Part shown: positions 54,646-62,818 of the stretch, in pieces
Layout: every line of letters begins with the position of its first letter
Numbering within the stretch: the stretch's first letter is position 1
Source of the DNA: Streptomyces sp. 2131.1
GTDB lineage: Bacteria; Actinomycetota; Actinomycetes; Streptomycetales; Streptomycetaceae
Direction of reading: 5' to 3'
DNA length: 64,000 bases
Assembly: GCF_900105515.1 (NCBI RefSeq)
Contig: NZ_FNSY01000001.1
Coordinates: 1,178,001 to 1,242,000 of the forward strand
Translations under genes and position numbers: made by a program
Notes under the pieces: model-generated
What the model was told of the DNA's origin: nothing
The model's database searches: none
The model's input: the letters and a program-made list of their open reading frames with translations, nothing else

Positions 54646-55446
54646 GTGGCGCATACCGCCATGTCTGGTTCCGGAACGACAGCAGATGACGATCCTCCGC
54701 TCCAGACCGCGGTATGGCGGCTGCGCTCGCGCGGCTGCTGGACGGACGCCGCGGCCCTGCTGGAGCACGACGCCGCCACCGACCCGGCCGCGGCCCTCCA
54801 GCGGACGGCCCTGCTGACCGAGCGGTGCCTGTACACGGGCCAGGGCTGGACGGACGCCGAGGACGCCCTGCGCACCGCCGAGGCCATGGCGCACGACGAC
54901 GAGGAGCGCGGCGCGGCCGCCTGCGAACGCGGCTACCTCGCGTACGCCTCGACCCTCCTCGGAGTACGGGACCGCGCCGACGAGGCCCGGGTGGCGCTCG
55001 GCCGGGCCGCCGCCCTGCTCTCCCCCGCCGCCCAGGGCAGGCCGCTGCTCGACTTCCGGCGCGGCCTGATCGCGCAGAACATCGCGGACTCCCCGCAGGC
55101 CGCCCGGGCCGCCTACCGCAGGGCCCACGCCGGCGCCACCGCGCAGGGCGACGCGCTGCTGCTCTCCTCCACCTGGCGCCACCTCGCGCTGATCGCGCTG
55201 CGCGAGGGCGAACTGGCCGAGGCCCGGCACGGTTTCGCGGAGTCCCTGCGGATAAGGGAGGAGCTGGGCTACCTGGTCGGTACGGCTCCGGCGCTGATCG
55301 CGATGGCCGACGCCGAGCCGGAGCCCGAGGCCGCGACCCGGCTGCGTGCCGAGGCGGGCCGCCTCTTCCGGCTGCTGGGCGGCGTGCCGACCTGGCTGGG
55401 CCCGCACCTGGACCCGCCGCCGCCGGAGACGGTCGAGGCGAACTGA
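54646..55446 (+). CDS. TPR-like hypothetical protein
   Basis: GTG 54646 follows GGGGAGG by five bases and gives 266 aa. The product is all-helical with repeat-like units: AWRLRSRG-type helices, then ALQRTALLTERCLYTGQGW, EDALRTAEAMAHDDEERGAA, FRRGLIAQNIADSPQAARAA, TWRHLALIALREGELAEARH and ESLRIREELGYLVGTAPALI. This resembles a tetratricopeptide-type scaffold that binds other proteins. No DNA-binding domain or signal peptide. It converges with the GntR regulator gene (55478-56242, leftward). Partner unknown. Confidence 0.65.
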   Translation: MAHTAMSGSGTTADDDPPLQTAVWRLRSRGCWTDAAALLEHDAATDPAAALQRTALLTERCLYTGQGWTDAEDALRTAEAMAHDDEERGAAACERGYLAYASTLLGVRDRADEARVALGRAAALLSPAAQGRPLLDFRRGLIAQNIADSPQAARAAYRRAHAGATAQGDALLLSSTWRHLALIALREGELAEARHGFAESLRIREELGYLVGTAPALIAMADAEPEPEAATRLRAEAGRLFRLLGGVPTWLGPHLDPPPPETVEAN

Positions 55447-55477
55447 GCCGGGGCCGGGGCGCCGCGCCACGGCGCTC

Positions 55478-56242
55478 TCAGCCGTCGGCGCCCGCGAAGT
55501 GCTCGCGTACCAGGGACTGGACGACCGCCACGTCCTGGGCGATCAGCGCGTCGAGCAGCGCGGTGTGCTCGGAGGCGTCGGCCAGCAGGTCGGCGCGCCG
55601 GGTGACCGGGTTGTCCACCAGGGGCCACTGCGAGCGGCGGTGCAGGTCGTCGGCGACGGCCACCAGACTGCTGTTTCCGGCGAGGGCGAGCACCGCGCCG
55701 TGGAAGGCCCGGTCCGCCTCCGCGTAGCTCGCCCGGTCGCCGACGGCCGCCGCGGCGACGGTGGCGTCGGCCAGCGGGCGCAGGGCGCACCAGCGGGCGG
55801 GCGGGACGGTGCGGGCGAGCCGCAGCATGACGGGGACCTCGATCAGGGCCCGGACCTCGGCCAGCTCCGCCAGCTCGCGCGGTCCGCGCTCGGCGACCCG
55901 GAAGCCCCGGTTCGGCACGACCTCCACGGCCCCCTCGGTGGCCAGCTGCTGCATCGCCTCCCGGACCGGGGTGGCCGACACGCCGAAACGGGCGCCGAGC
56001 GCGGGCGCGGAGTAGACCTGTCCGGGGACCAGCTCGCCGTCGACGAGGGCGGCGCGCAGGGCCTCAAGGATCTGACCGCGCACCGAGTGCCGGCGGACCT
56101 GGACGCGGGGTGCCTCGTGCGGGTGCTCCCCGTGGGTGTGCTCGCCGCGGGCCTGTTCCGGCACCCGGACGGACGAGGCGGGCACGCCGGCGGACGCCCC
56201 GTGCCGGGGCCGCACCTCCTCGCGCGCTCCGCCCTGCTCCAC
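55478..56242 (-). CDS. GntR-family transcriptional regulator, FCD domain
   Basis: About 254 aa. After a variable, His/Glu-rich N-terminus, the winged helix reads VRGQILEALRAALVDGELVP, PALGARFGVSATPVREAMQQ and LATEGAVEVVPNRGFRV. The FCD all-helical ligand domain follows (AELAEVRALIEVPVMLRLAR, DRASYAEADRAFHGAVLALA). GTG 56242 is preferred because GAGGAG lies six bases upstream; GTG 56248 touches that site. The ligand is unknown. It is divergent from the FhuF-like gene by 146 bp. Confidence 0.88.
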   Translation of the reverse strand: MEQGGAREEVRPRHGASAGVPASSVRVPEQARGEHTHGEHPHEAPRVQVRRHSVRGQILEALRAALVDGELVPGQVYSAPALGARFGVSATPVREAMQQLATEGAVEVVPNRGFRVAERGPRELAELAEVRALIEVPVMLRLARTVPPARWCALRPLADATVAAAAVGDRASYAEADRAFHGAVLALAGNSSLVAVADDLHRRSQWPLVDNPVTRRADLLADASEHTALLDALIAQDVAVVQSLVREHFAGADG

Positions 56243-56342
56243 GGGCACCTCCTCGGCCGGTCGCGGGCGCGGCTCGCGGGTCGGGCGCCCTCAGTGCACG
56301 ATAGGCGCAAGGGGCCCCAGTTCAAACATCGATCCGGCAGGG

Positions 56343-56361
56343 TAAGGTAAGGCTTACCTGC
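56343..56361 (+). promoter_or_regulatory. DmdR/IdeR-type iron box upstream of fhuF-like gene
   Basis: TAAGGTAAGGCTTACCTGC matches the actinobacterial iron box TTAGGTTAGGCTAACCTAA at 14 of 19 positions, and the central AGGTAAGGCTTACCT is nearly symmetric. It lies 27 bp upstream of ATG 56389, a repressing position. Confidence 0.75.
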
Positions 56362-56388
56362 TGACGATCGTGAATCGGTGGTCCCCGC

Positions 56389-57237
56389 ATGACCCTGCCC
56401 GCCCTGCTCCCCGCAGTGACGGCCTCCCCCGTGGCCGACGCGTACGCGCGCCTGACCGAGGTCTTCCCCGGGCTGCGCGCCGAGATCCTCGCCGACGGCG
56501 AGAGCGCCCCCGGCGGCCCCGGCTGGGTGGGCGCGCACGAGCTGGCCGCGGGTGGCGACGCCTTGGACACCTTCCTCGCCTTCGACGACGAGCAGGTCCG
56601 GCGGGACTACGGGCAGGAGGGCCGGCCCGATGTGATCGCCAGCTTCGGACTGCACCGCTACGCCTGGCCGGCCTGCCTGTTGGTGACCGTTCCGTGGTTC
56701 CTGCACCGCCGCGTGCCCCGCGTCCCGGTCGAGGACGTCTCGTTCCAGCGGGCGCTGGGCCATCTGACGTTGCGGGTACGGGAGTTCGCCTGCCTGCCCG
56801 ACGATCCGGCGGCCGCGCTGCCGGGTGCCCGGGTGGTGGCCGACGAGGCCGCGCTGCGGGCCGAGGTGCTGGACGCGGTGGCCGAACACCTGGGCCCGGT
56901 GCTCGACGGCTTCCGTCCGCGCATGCGGCGCGGCAAGCGGGCCCTGTGGGGGATGGCGACCGACGAGATCGTCGAGGGCCTCTGGTACGTCGCCCATCTG
57001 CTGGGCGAGGAGCAGCGCGCCATGACGGAACTGGAGGCGCTGCTGCCGGGCGCCACGAAGCCGTACGTCGGCACCGCCGGCTTCCGCGAGCTGACCGGCC
57101 CGAACGGAGAATCACTGCCCACCCGGGACCGCGCCAGCTGCTGCCTCTTCTACACGCTGCGCCCCGAGGACACCTGCGTCACCTGCCCACGTACGTGTGA
57201 CGAGGAGCGCGTCCGCAAACTCACGCCCGCCACCTGA
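56389..57237 (+). CDS. FhuF-like ferric-siderophore reductase (2Fe-2S)
   Basis: A 282-aa protein whose C-terminus ends in CCLFYTLRPEDTCVTCPRTC, the C-C-x10-C-x2-C iron-sulfur pattern of FhuF. The rest is helical with no clear membrane segment. FhuF reduces iron in imported ferric siderophores to release it. The iron box upstream fits iron-repressed expression. No siderophore importer lies next to it, so its siderophore partner is elsewhere. Confidence 0.85.
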   Translation: MTLPALLPAVTASPVADAYARLTEVFPGLRAEILADGESAPGGPGWVGAHELAAGGDALDTFLAFDDEQVRRDYGQEGRPDVIASFGLHRYAWPACLLVTVPWFLHRRVPRVPVEDVSFQRALGHLTLRVREFACLPDDPAAALPGARVVADEAALRAEVLDAVAEHLGPVLDGFRPRMRRGKRALWGMATDEIVEGLWYVAHLLGEEQRAMTELEALLPGATKPYVGTAGFRELTGPNGESLPTRDRASCCLFYTLRPEDTCVTCPRTCDEERVRKLTPAT

Positions 57238-57279
57238 TCGACTCCGCCGATCCACACCGCCCGGACGAGTGGCGTTGAT

Positions 57280-57315
57280 TCGAACATCATGCGCACACCA
57301 CTGAGGGGTGTTCGA
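57280..57315 (+). repeat. Nested inverted repeat upstream of the DUF2637 gene
   Basis: TCGAACA (57280-57286) and TGTTCGA (57309-57315) are perfect inverted arms, with a second pair ACACC/GGTGT nested inside. It lies 128 bp before the start codon, in a 205-bp gap. Confidence 0.5.
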
Positions 57316-57442
57316 CCAGATCGTCCACATCGACGACGTCGGGCACCCCATTGGCGTTCTCTTGCCCCGAAACCGTCTGGACGTGAGGGAGTTTCCGCCA
57401 CGATGGCGTCCGAAACCCCCTACGTGACGCAAGGGACCGCGC

Positions 57443-58522
57443 ATGAGACTGACCGACATATCGCTTGACTGGCTGCTTCCGGGCGCCGTGCTGCTCGTGG
57501 GGGTCATGGCGGCGGTGGCGGTCGTCGCGCGCGGCAAGCGCGCCTCCGACACATCCGCGGCTGACGACAGCTGGGAACGCAGCGAGGAGCGGCGCAGACG
57601 CAAGGAAGCGCTGTACGCCACCGCTTCGTACGTGCTGCTGTTCTGCTGCGCGGCGGTAGCCGCCGCGCTCTCCTTCCACGGGCTCGTCGGCTTCGGCGAA
57701 CAGAACCTCGGCCTCTCCGACGGCTGGGAGTACCTGGTGCCCTTCGGCCTGGACGGGGCCGCGATGTTCTGCTCGGTCCTCGCCGTGCGGGAGGCCAGCC
57801 ACGGGGACGCGGCGCTCGGCTCCAGGCTGCTGGTGTGGACCTTCGCCGGTGCGGCCGCCTGGTTCAACTGGGTGCACGCGCCGCGCGGCATCGACCACGC
57901 GGGCGCCCCGCACTTCTTCGCGGGGATGTCCCTCTCGGCCGCCGTGCTGTTCGACCGGGCGCTGAAGCAGACCCGCCGGGCCGCCCTGCGCGAGCAGGGC
58001 CTCGTGCCCCGGCCGCTGCCGCAGATCCGGATCGTGCGCTGGCTGCGCGCGCCCCGGGAGACCTTCGGCGCCTGGTCGCTGATGCTCCTCGAAGGCGTAC
58101 GCACGCTGGACGAGGCGGTCGACGAGGTACGCGAGGACCGCAGGGAGAAGGAGCAGAACCGTCTCCGCAGGAAGGACCAGGAGAAGCTGGACCGGGCCCA
58201 CATCAAGGCCCTGAACCGGCAGAACCGGGCCTGGGGCCGGCTCGGGCGGGGCGGCGCCCCGGTCGAGGTGGCCGCGCTCGCCCCGGCGACGGGCTCCGCG
58301 CAGTCCGTCGCGGAGCCCGCCATATCCGAGCCGGGTCAGCTGCCCCTGCGACCCCGGCCATCCCTGCAAGCCGTGAACCACTCGAACTCGGCGAGCGTCC
58401 CTGAACTGGGCGCGAGCGAATCGGCCCCGGTCAATCTCACCGCCGAGGACGACACCCAGGCCCTGCCCCGGCTCGATTCGCTGGAGCAGAAACTGAAGGA
58501 CCTGGAGCAGCAGTTCGGCTGA
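57443..58522 (+). CDS. DUF2637 (SpdB-like) membrane protein
   Basis: A 359-aa protein with about four to five membrane segments near residues 8-28, 62-82 (ATASYVLLFCCAAVAAALSF), 95-115, 125-145 and 150-170, then a long cytoplasmic tail with a coiled-coil-like basic stretch (RREKEQNRLRRKDQEKLDRA) and an acidic C-terminus. The N-terminal part matches DUF2637, related to plasmid spread proteins SpdB. It stands alone on the chromosome and its function is unknown. Confidence 0.75.
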   Translation: MRLTDISLDWLLPGAVLLVGVMAAVAVVARGKRASDTSAADDSWERSEERRRRKEALYATASYVLLFCCAAVAAALSFHGLVGFGEQNLGLSDGWEYLVPFGLDGAAMFCSVLAVREASHGDAALGSRLLVWTFAGAAAWFNWVHAPRGIDHAGAPHFFAGMSLSAAVLFDRALKQTRRAALREQGLVPRPLPQIRIVRWLRAPRETFGAWSLMLLEGVRTLDEAVDEVREDRREKEQNRLRRKDQEKLDRAHIKALNRQNRAWGRLGRGGAPVEVAALAPATGSAQSVAEPAISEPGQLPLRPRPSLQAVNHSNSASVPELGASESAPVNLTAEDDTQALPRLDSLEQKLKDLEQQFG

Positions 58523-58549
58523 GAGGCGGGACGGCAGTCGCGTACGAAC

Positions 58550-58583
58550 CGGCCCTGACGGCCCGCGAGGACCGTCAGGGCCG
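58550..58583. terminator. Bidirectional hairpin between DUF2637 and HATPase genes
   Basis: A perfect 12-bp stem (58550-58561 with 58572-58583) and 10-nt loop overlap the stop codon of the leftward gene. Confidence 0.75.
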
Positions 58584-59000
58584 TTCGCCGTCCAGCTCGA
58601 ACCACACCACCTTGCCCAGCGCGCGGGGGCTCACGCCCCAGGAGTCGGCGAGGCTTTCCACCAGGATCAGCCCCCGGCCGTGCGTACCGTCGTCGGCGGG
58701 CGGTACGTGCGACGCGGGCGGCATTCCGGTGATGAAGTCCCGCACCTCCACCCGCAGGCGGCGGGGTGCGACGCTCACGGCGACGACCGCGCCGTCGTCC
58801 GTGTGGACCAGGGCGTTGGTCACCAGTTCGCTGAGCAGCAGCTCGGCCACCCGGGCCGGCTCCTCCTTCCACCGGTAGCGCAGTAACTCCCGTACGGCCC
58901 CGCGCACTTCTCCCACGGCTGCCAGGTCGGCCCGGTCCACCCTGCGATGCATCCGGGCCTCTTCATGACACTCCATCGTTTCCCCCGCCCACACGGTCAT
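58575..59000 (-). CDS. HATPase_c anti-sigma-factor-like ATP-binding protein
   Basis: A 141-aa GHKL ATPase of the RsbW/SpoIIAB type common in Streptomyces. LLLSELVTNALVHTDDGAVV is the N box, VRDFITGMPPASHVPPADDG the G1 box, and THGRGLILVESLADSWGVSP the G2 region. Such proteins bind and phosphorylate anti-anti-sigma partners. No sigma or anti-anti-sigma gene is adjacent. ATG 59000 is chosen for GGGGGCG just upstream; a 14-residue longer form starts at 59042. Confidence 0.85.
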   Translation of the reverse strand: MTVWAGETMECHEEARMHRRVDRADLAAVGEVRGAVRELLRYRWKEEPARVAELLLSELVTNALVHTDDGAVVAVSVAPRRLRVEVRDFITGMPPASHVPPADDGTHGRGLILVESLADSWGVSPRALGKVVWFELDGERP

Positions 59001-59096
59001 TCGCCCCCTGTCTCGAAGGTGCTCACGCAATGCATGCCCCACCTACGGGCTGTCACGCTTGCGGAGTCCTGCGGACCGGAGTAAATCGTGCGGGGC

Positions 59097-60995
59097 TCAG
59101 GCTCGCTTGTAGTAGTACTTCATCCCGCTGACGTCGTGCTGGATGCCGCTGCCGTTGGTGACGAAGAAGGTCGCGCCCGTCGTGGTGTAGCAGTAACCGG
59201 GGTTCGGGCCGACGAGCTTCAGGGTGCCGACATCGAGCCGGCTGCTGGTGCTGGACGTCACCTTTCCCTCGTACGGGCAGTTGTTGTACACGTAGTCGCT
59301 GAGGCGCACCACGCCGTCCTTGGAGATGGTGATGGTGCCTGGCCGGCCCGTGTTGTACACCTCCCCGTACTTCCAGGTGCCGACGAATGCCGCGGGCACC
59401 GTGCTGCCGCCGCCGCCCGATCCGCCGGTGGAGCCGCCCGACGTACTGGTCGAACCCCCGCCGCCGGACGTGCTCGTGGAGCCGCCGGAGCTGCTGCCGC
59501 CCGAGCTGCCGCCGGTCGTGGTGGAGCCGCCGCCCCCGGTGGAGGACGAGCCGCCGCCGGTGCTGCCGCCGCCCGTGGCCGAACCGCCCGAGGACGAGCC
59601 GCTTCCGGTGGAGCCCGAGCCGCCGCCCGCGGTCCCCGCGTCCCGGCCGTTCCTGCCCGGCTCCCCGTCCTTGCCGTCCTCCCCGTCCTTGCCGCCGCCC
59701 GCCTTCTTCTTGCTCGGGGACGCCTTCGGACTCTTGCTGCCGGTCGGGGACGCGCTGCCGGCCGCCGAGGGCTCCGGCGCGGCGGTCGGGCCCGTCGACG
59801 TGGCCGCCGGGGGCGCCGCGTGCGCGTCGGCTCCCCCGTGGCTGAACGGCTGGAGCATGACCAGCGTGCCGCCCCCGCCTCCGAGGACGACCACCAGCGG
59901 TACGGCGACCAGCCAGGGGCGGCGGCGCTTCGGCTTCTTCTTCTCCGCCGTCTCCTCGCCGGCCACCAGAGCCGCCACTTCCGGCGCCGCCCGGAGGTCG
60001 ATCGTCGCGCGGTCGCCCTTCTCCCGCAGCGGCTCCGCCTCCGCGTCGAGCAACTGGGCGGACTGGCGGGCCAGATGGCTCACCACGGCGGCGGGCAGCC
60101 ACGAGGAGGCGACCGGACCGGACTCCCGCCCCGGCTCGGCCAGCAGTTCGTCCACGGAGGGCCGGTCCTCGACCGGCTTGACCAGCAGCCCGCCGATCAG
60201 CGCCTTGAGATCCGCGTCCCGGACCCGATCGAGCTCGGGCTCGGCCTCGGCGATCCGGTACATGATCGCGTGCTGGTTGCTCGCCCCGTGCCCGAAGGGG
60301 AGCGTCCCGGTCGCCGCGTACGTCAGCACACAGCCGAGGGTGAAGACGTCGCTCTTCGGTACCGCGCTCTCCCCGTGCACCTGCTCCGGGGCCATGAACC
60401 CGGGCGTGCCGATCATCATGTTGGTACTGGTGAGCAGGGACTCGACGGCGGTCCCGATGGCGCGGGCGATCCCGAAGTCGATGACCTTGGGCCCCTCCAT
60501 CGTGAGCATCACGTTGGACGGCTTCAGGTCGCGGTGGACGATGCCCGCCGCGTGGATGTCCTTCAGCGCGTGCAGCAGCCCCGTGGCGAGGGCCTGCACG
60601 GAGGCGGCGGGCAGCGCGCCGTGTCCCCGCACGACCTGTTCCAGCGAGAGCCCGGGCACGTAGCCCGTGGCCACCCAGGGAAATTCGGCGTCCGGTGCCG
60701 CGTCCAGGACGGGCGCGGTCCAGCGCTCACCGACGCTCCGTGCCGCCTCGACCTCGCGCCGGAAGCGGCCCCTGAACTGCGGGTCCGCGACGTGCTCCGG
60801 GTGCACCACCTTGACCGCGACGGTGCGGCCGCCGTCGGACCGGGCGAGGTAGACCCGCCCCATGCCGCCCGCGCCGAGCCGGCCGAGCAGCAGATACGGC
60901 CCGATGCGCGCCGGGTCCGACGGTGTCAGCGGTTTGATGCCTCCGTCGAGGTAGTCCTCGTTGTCCGCGTGGTCGCCATTGTTCACGCCGGTCAT
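59097..60995 (-). CDS. Membrane Ser/Thr protein kinase with Gly/Ser-rich extracellular linker
   Basis: A 632-aa Hanks-type kinase. The catalytic domain (residues 31-290) shows LGRLGAGGMGRVYLARSDGG, VAVKVVHPEHVADPQFRGRF with the lysine, HRDLKPSNVMLTMEGPKVID with the RD motif, FGIARAIGT and GTPGFMAPEQVHG. A hydrophobic membrane helix near 345-367 (PWLVAVPLVVVLGGGGGTLV) precedes a Gly/Ser/Thr repeat-rich tract (about 440-530) and a C-terminal extracellular domain of about 100 residues with two cysteines (NNCPYEG, PGYCYTT). The sensor domain is not a PASTA repeat and its ligand is unknown. Confidence 0.92.
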   Translation of the reverse strand: MTGVNNGDHADNEDYLDGGIKPLTPSDPARIGPYLLLGRLGAGGMGRVYLARSDGGRTVAVKVVHPEHVADPQFRGRFRREVEAARSVGERWTAPVLDAAPDAEFPWVATGYVPGLSLEQVVRGHGALPAASVQALATGLLHALKDIHAAGIVHRDLKPSNVMLTMEGPKVIDFGIARAIGTAVESLLTSTNMMIGTPGFMAPEQVHGESAVPKSDVFTLGCVLTYAATGTLPFGHGASNQHAIMYRIAEAEPELDRVRDADLKALIGGLLVKPVEDRPSVDELLAEPGRESGPVASSWLPAAVVSHLARQSAQLLDAEAEPLREKGDRATIDLRAAPEVAALVAGEETAEKKKPKRRRPWLVAVPLVVVLGGGGGTLVMLQPFSHGGADAHAAPPAATSTGPTAAPEPSAAGSASPTGSKSPKASPSKKKAGGGKDGEDGKDGEPGRNGRDAGTAGGGSGSTGSGSSSGGSATGGGSTGGGSSSTGGGGSTTTGGSSGGSSSGGSTSTSGGGGSTSTSGGSTGGSGGGGSTVPAAFVGTWKYGEVYNTGRPGTITISKDGVVRLSDYVYNNCPYEGKVTSSTSSRLDVGTLKLVGPNPGYCYTTTGATFFVTNGSGIQHDVSGMKYYYKRA

Positions 60996-61214
60996 GTTCG
61001 AGCGCTCCCCGTGTGTCCCGAACAGCGGCCCCCGGGACCGCCTCCGTCACCTGAAATCCCCATGTGCGGCCGCGACTTGGCACGGCAAAGGTTCAGTGTG
61101 AAGCAAAGGGGGCACCAATTGGAACAACTTCTGGAAAGATTTCCGGAACTCTCGCCAATGCTGCCCTCCGGGGCATCATGAGGAGCCATTGATTCCGGAA
61201 AGGGGGCCGCCTCG

Positions 61215-61805
61215 GTGAGCCCGAAGCAGCAGCGTGGTGAGGCCACGGCCGCCCAGGTGCTCGACTGCGCGCTGGAGCTGTACGCGGCCCATGGCGAGGA
61301 CGGCCTGACTCTGGCCGCGATCACCTCGGCCAGCGGGGTGAGCGCGGGCAGCATCTACCACCACTTCGGCAGCCTCCAGGGCGTCACCCTCGCGCTCGCG
61401 CAGTCCTGGCTGGGCCGCCTCCTCGGCGAGGTGGTCGAGGCGATGCAACAGGTGACGGACGCGCGCGGCGGGGTGTGCGCGCTGACGGAGACGTACCTCC
61501 GCTTCGTCCAGAAGCATCCGGACGCGGCCCGGCTGATGCACTCGGTCACCGCCGACCGAGAGGCCATCACCAACGCCCGGCAACTCCGGGGCGCCCAGGA
61601 GGCCCGGATCGCCCCGCTCGCCGCCTGGCTCCACGCCCACCGGGAGTCGGGCGAGCTGGTCGCGCTGCCGCTGCCGGTCCTGGAGTCGCTGATCCTGGGA
61701 CCGGTGACGAGCATCGCGCGCCGCTGGCTCGCGGTGGGGGACATCGACATCGAGGAGGCCGCCCGCACGGTCCCGTACCACATCTGGCGCTCCGTCAGCC
61801 GCTGA
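61215..61805 (+). CDS. TetR-family transcriptional regulator
   Basis: A 196-aa regulator starting at GTG 61215. The helix-turn-helix reads AAQVLDCALELYAAHGEDGL, TLAAITSASGVSAGSIYHHF and GSLQGVTLALAQSWLG. The ligand domain is helical and not recognised. It is divergent from the kinase gene by about 220 bp. Target and ligand unknown. Confidence 0.88.
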   Translation: MSPKQQRGEATAAQVLDCALELYAAHGEDGLTLAAITSASGVSAGSIYHHFGSLQGVTLALAQSWLGRLLGEVVEAMQQVTDARGGVCALTETYLRFVQKHPDAARLMHSVTADREAITNARQLRGAQEARIAPLAAWLHAHRESGELVALPLPVLESLILGPVTSIARRWLAVGDIDIEEAARTVPYHIWRSVSR

Positions 61806-61954
61806 GCGGGCACGGACTCGCGTTCGAGCGCCGGACGCCCGTGGCACTCCGGCGGCCGCCGTAGCGGGATGTGTTCCCTCTCCACGGTTAACTCCACAAG
61901 AATTCACCCTGGTTGGCGTTGACGCGACGCTGTCTACGCGCGTCATCATGGACC

Positions 61955-62347
61955 ATGCGAATCCCCCCACGGATCACCACGCTCGGCGGCGCGGCCGCCC
62001 TTCTGTCCGCTCTCCTCGTCGGCGGCCCCGTCACGGCGGCCGCTTCGGCGACGACCACGTCGGTCGGCAGCATCTGCTACTCGGATCTGCCGTCCCAGGC
62101 CCACGACACCCTGGACCTCATCGAGTCCGGCGGCCCGTTCCCGTACGACCAGGACGGCACCGTCTTCCAGAACCGCGAGGGCGTGCTGCCCTCGCAGAGC
62201 ACCGGCTACTACCACGAGTACACCGTGATCACCCCCGGCTCCTCCACGCGCGGCGCGCGGCGCATCGTCACGGGTGAGGAGAGCCGGGAGGACTACTACA
62301 CCGCCGACCACTACGAGACGTTCGACCTCGTCGACCACGACTGCTGA
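61955..62347 (+). CDS. Secreted guanyl-specific ribonuclease (RNase Sa/N1/T1 family)
   Basis: A 130-aa precursor. The signal peptide ends near VTAAASATTTS (about residue 33). The mature part has ICYSDLPSQAHDTLDLIESG, GYYHEYTVITPGSSTRGARR and YYTADHYETFDLVDHDC, with the Glu-Arg-His catalytic set and the first-to-last cysteine pair that forms the disulfide in RNase Sa. TTGACG (61919-61924) and a CATCAT-like box put transcription start next to ATG 61955, so it may be leaderless. A barstar-type gene follows 71 bp later. Confidence 0.93.
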   Translation: MRIPPRITTLGGAAALLSALLVGGPVTAAASATTTSVGSICYSDLPSQAHDTLDLIESGGPFPYDQDGTVFQNREGVLPSQSTGYYHEYTVITPGSSTRGARRIVTGEESREDYYTADHYETFDLVDHDC

Positions 62348-62418
62348 CCACTCCCCCGGTCCGGTCCGCGCCACAGTCCCCCACCTGCGGCGCGGACCGG
62401 CGCGAGTACGCTCGCCCC

Positions 62419-62808
62419 ATGACCGTGACCTATGTGATCGAGGGCTCCCGGATCACCGGCCCGGACAGCTTCTGGACCGTGGTCGGCGAGGCGGTGAACG
62501 GGCCCGGCGGCTACTTCGGCCGCAATCTCGACGCCTTCGCGGACTGCCTGGGCGGCGGGATGGGCACGCCGGACGACGGCGACCTCGTCTTCGAGTGGCG
62601 CGACCACGCCTTGTCCGCACGGGCGCTGGGGCACGCGGAGACCGCCCGCTACCTGGAACGGATGGCCGCCCGCGCCCATGAGAGCAACCGCGGCCGCCTG
62701 CGGGAGGAGTGTGCGCAGGCGGCGGCGGGGCGCGGTCCGACCCTCTTCGACCGGCTGGTGGAGATCATCCGGGAGCGGTCGGGGCCGGACGCGCTCAGGC
62801 TGCTCTGA
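62419..62808 (+). CDS. Barstar-family ribonuclease inhibitor
   Basis: A 129-aa cytoplasmic protein. GGYFGRNLDAFADCLGGGMG is the barstar signature with the conserved Asp, and ARALGHAETARYLERMAARA is a following helix. Barstar blocks barnase-type guanyl RNases by occupying the active site. It sits directly downstream of a secreted RNase of that superfamily, so it probably protects the producer; the C-terminal 40 residues are longer than in barstar itself. Confidence 0.88.
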   Translation: MTVTYVIEGSRITGPDSFWTVVGEAVNGPGGYFGRNLDAFADCLGGGMGTPDDGDLVFEWRDHALSARALGHAETARYLERMAARAHESNRGRLREECAQAAAGRGPTLFDRLVEIIRERSGPDALRLL

Positions 62809-62818
62809 GGCGGCCGGA

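Noticed and set aside
59400..59660. Short repeated units in the kinase gene as a CRISPR or microsatellite array
   Set aside because: The repeats are codons for Gly/Ser/Thr in an extracellular linker, with no fixed spacer or repeat length.
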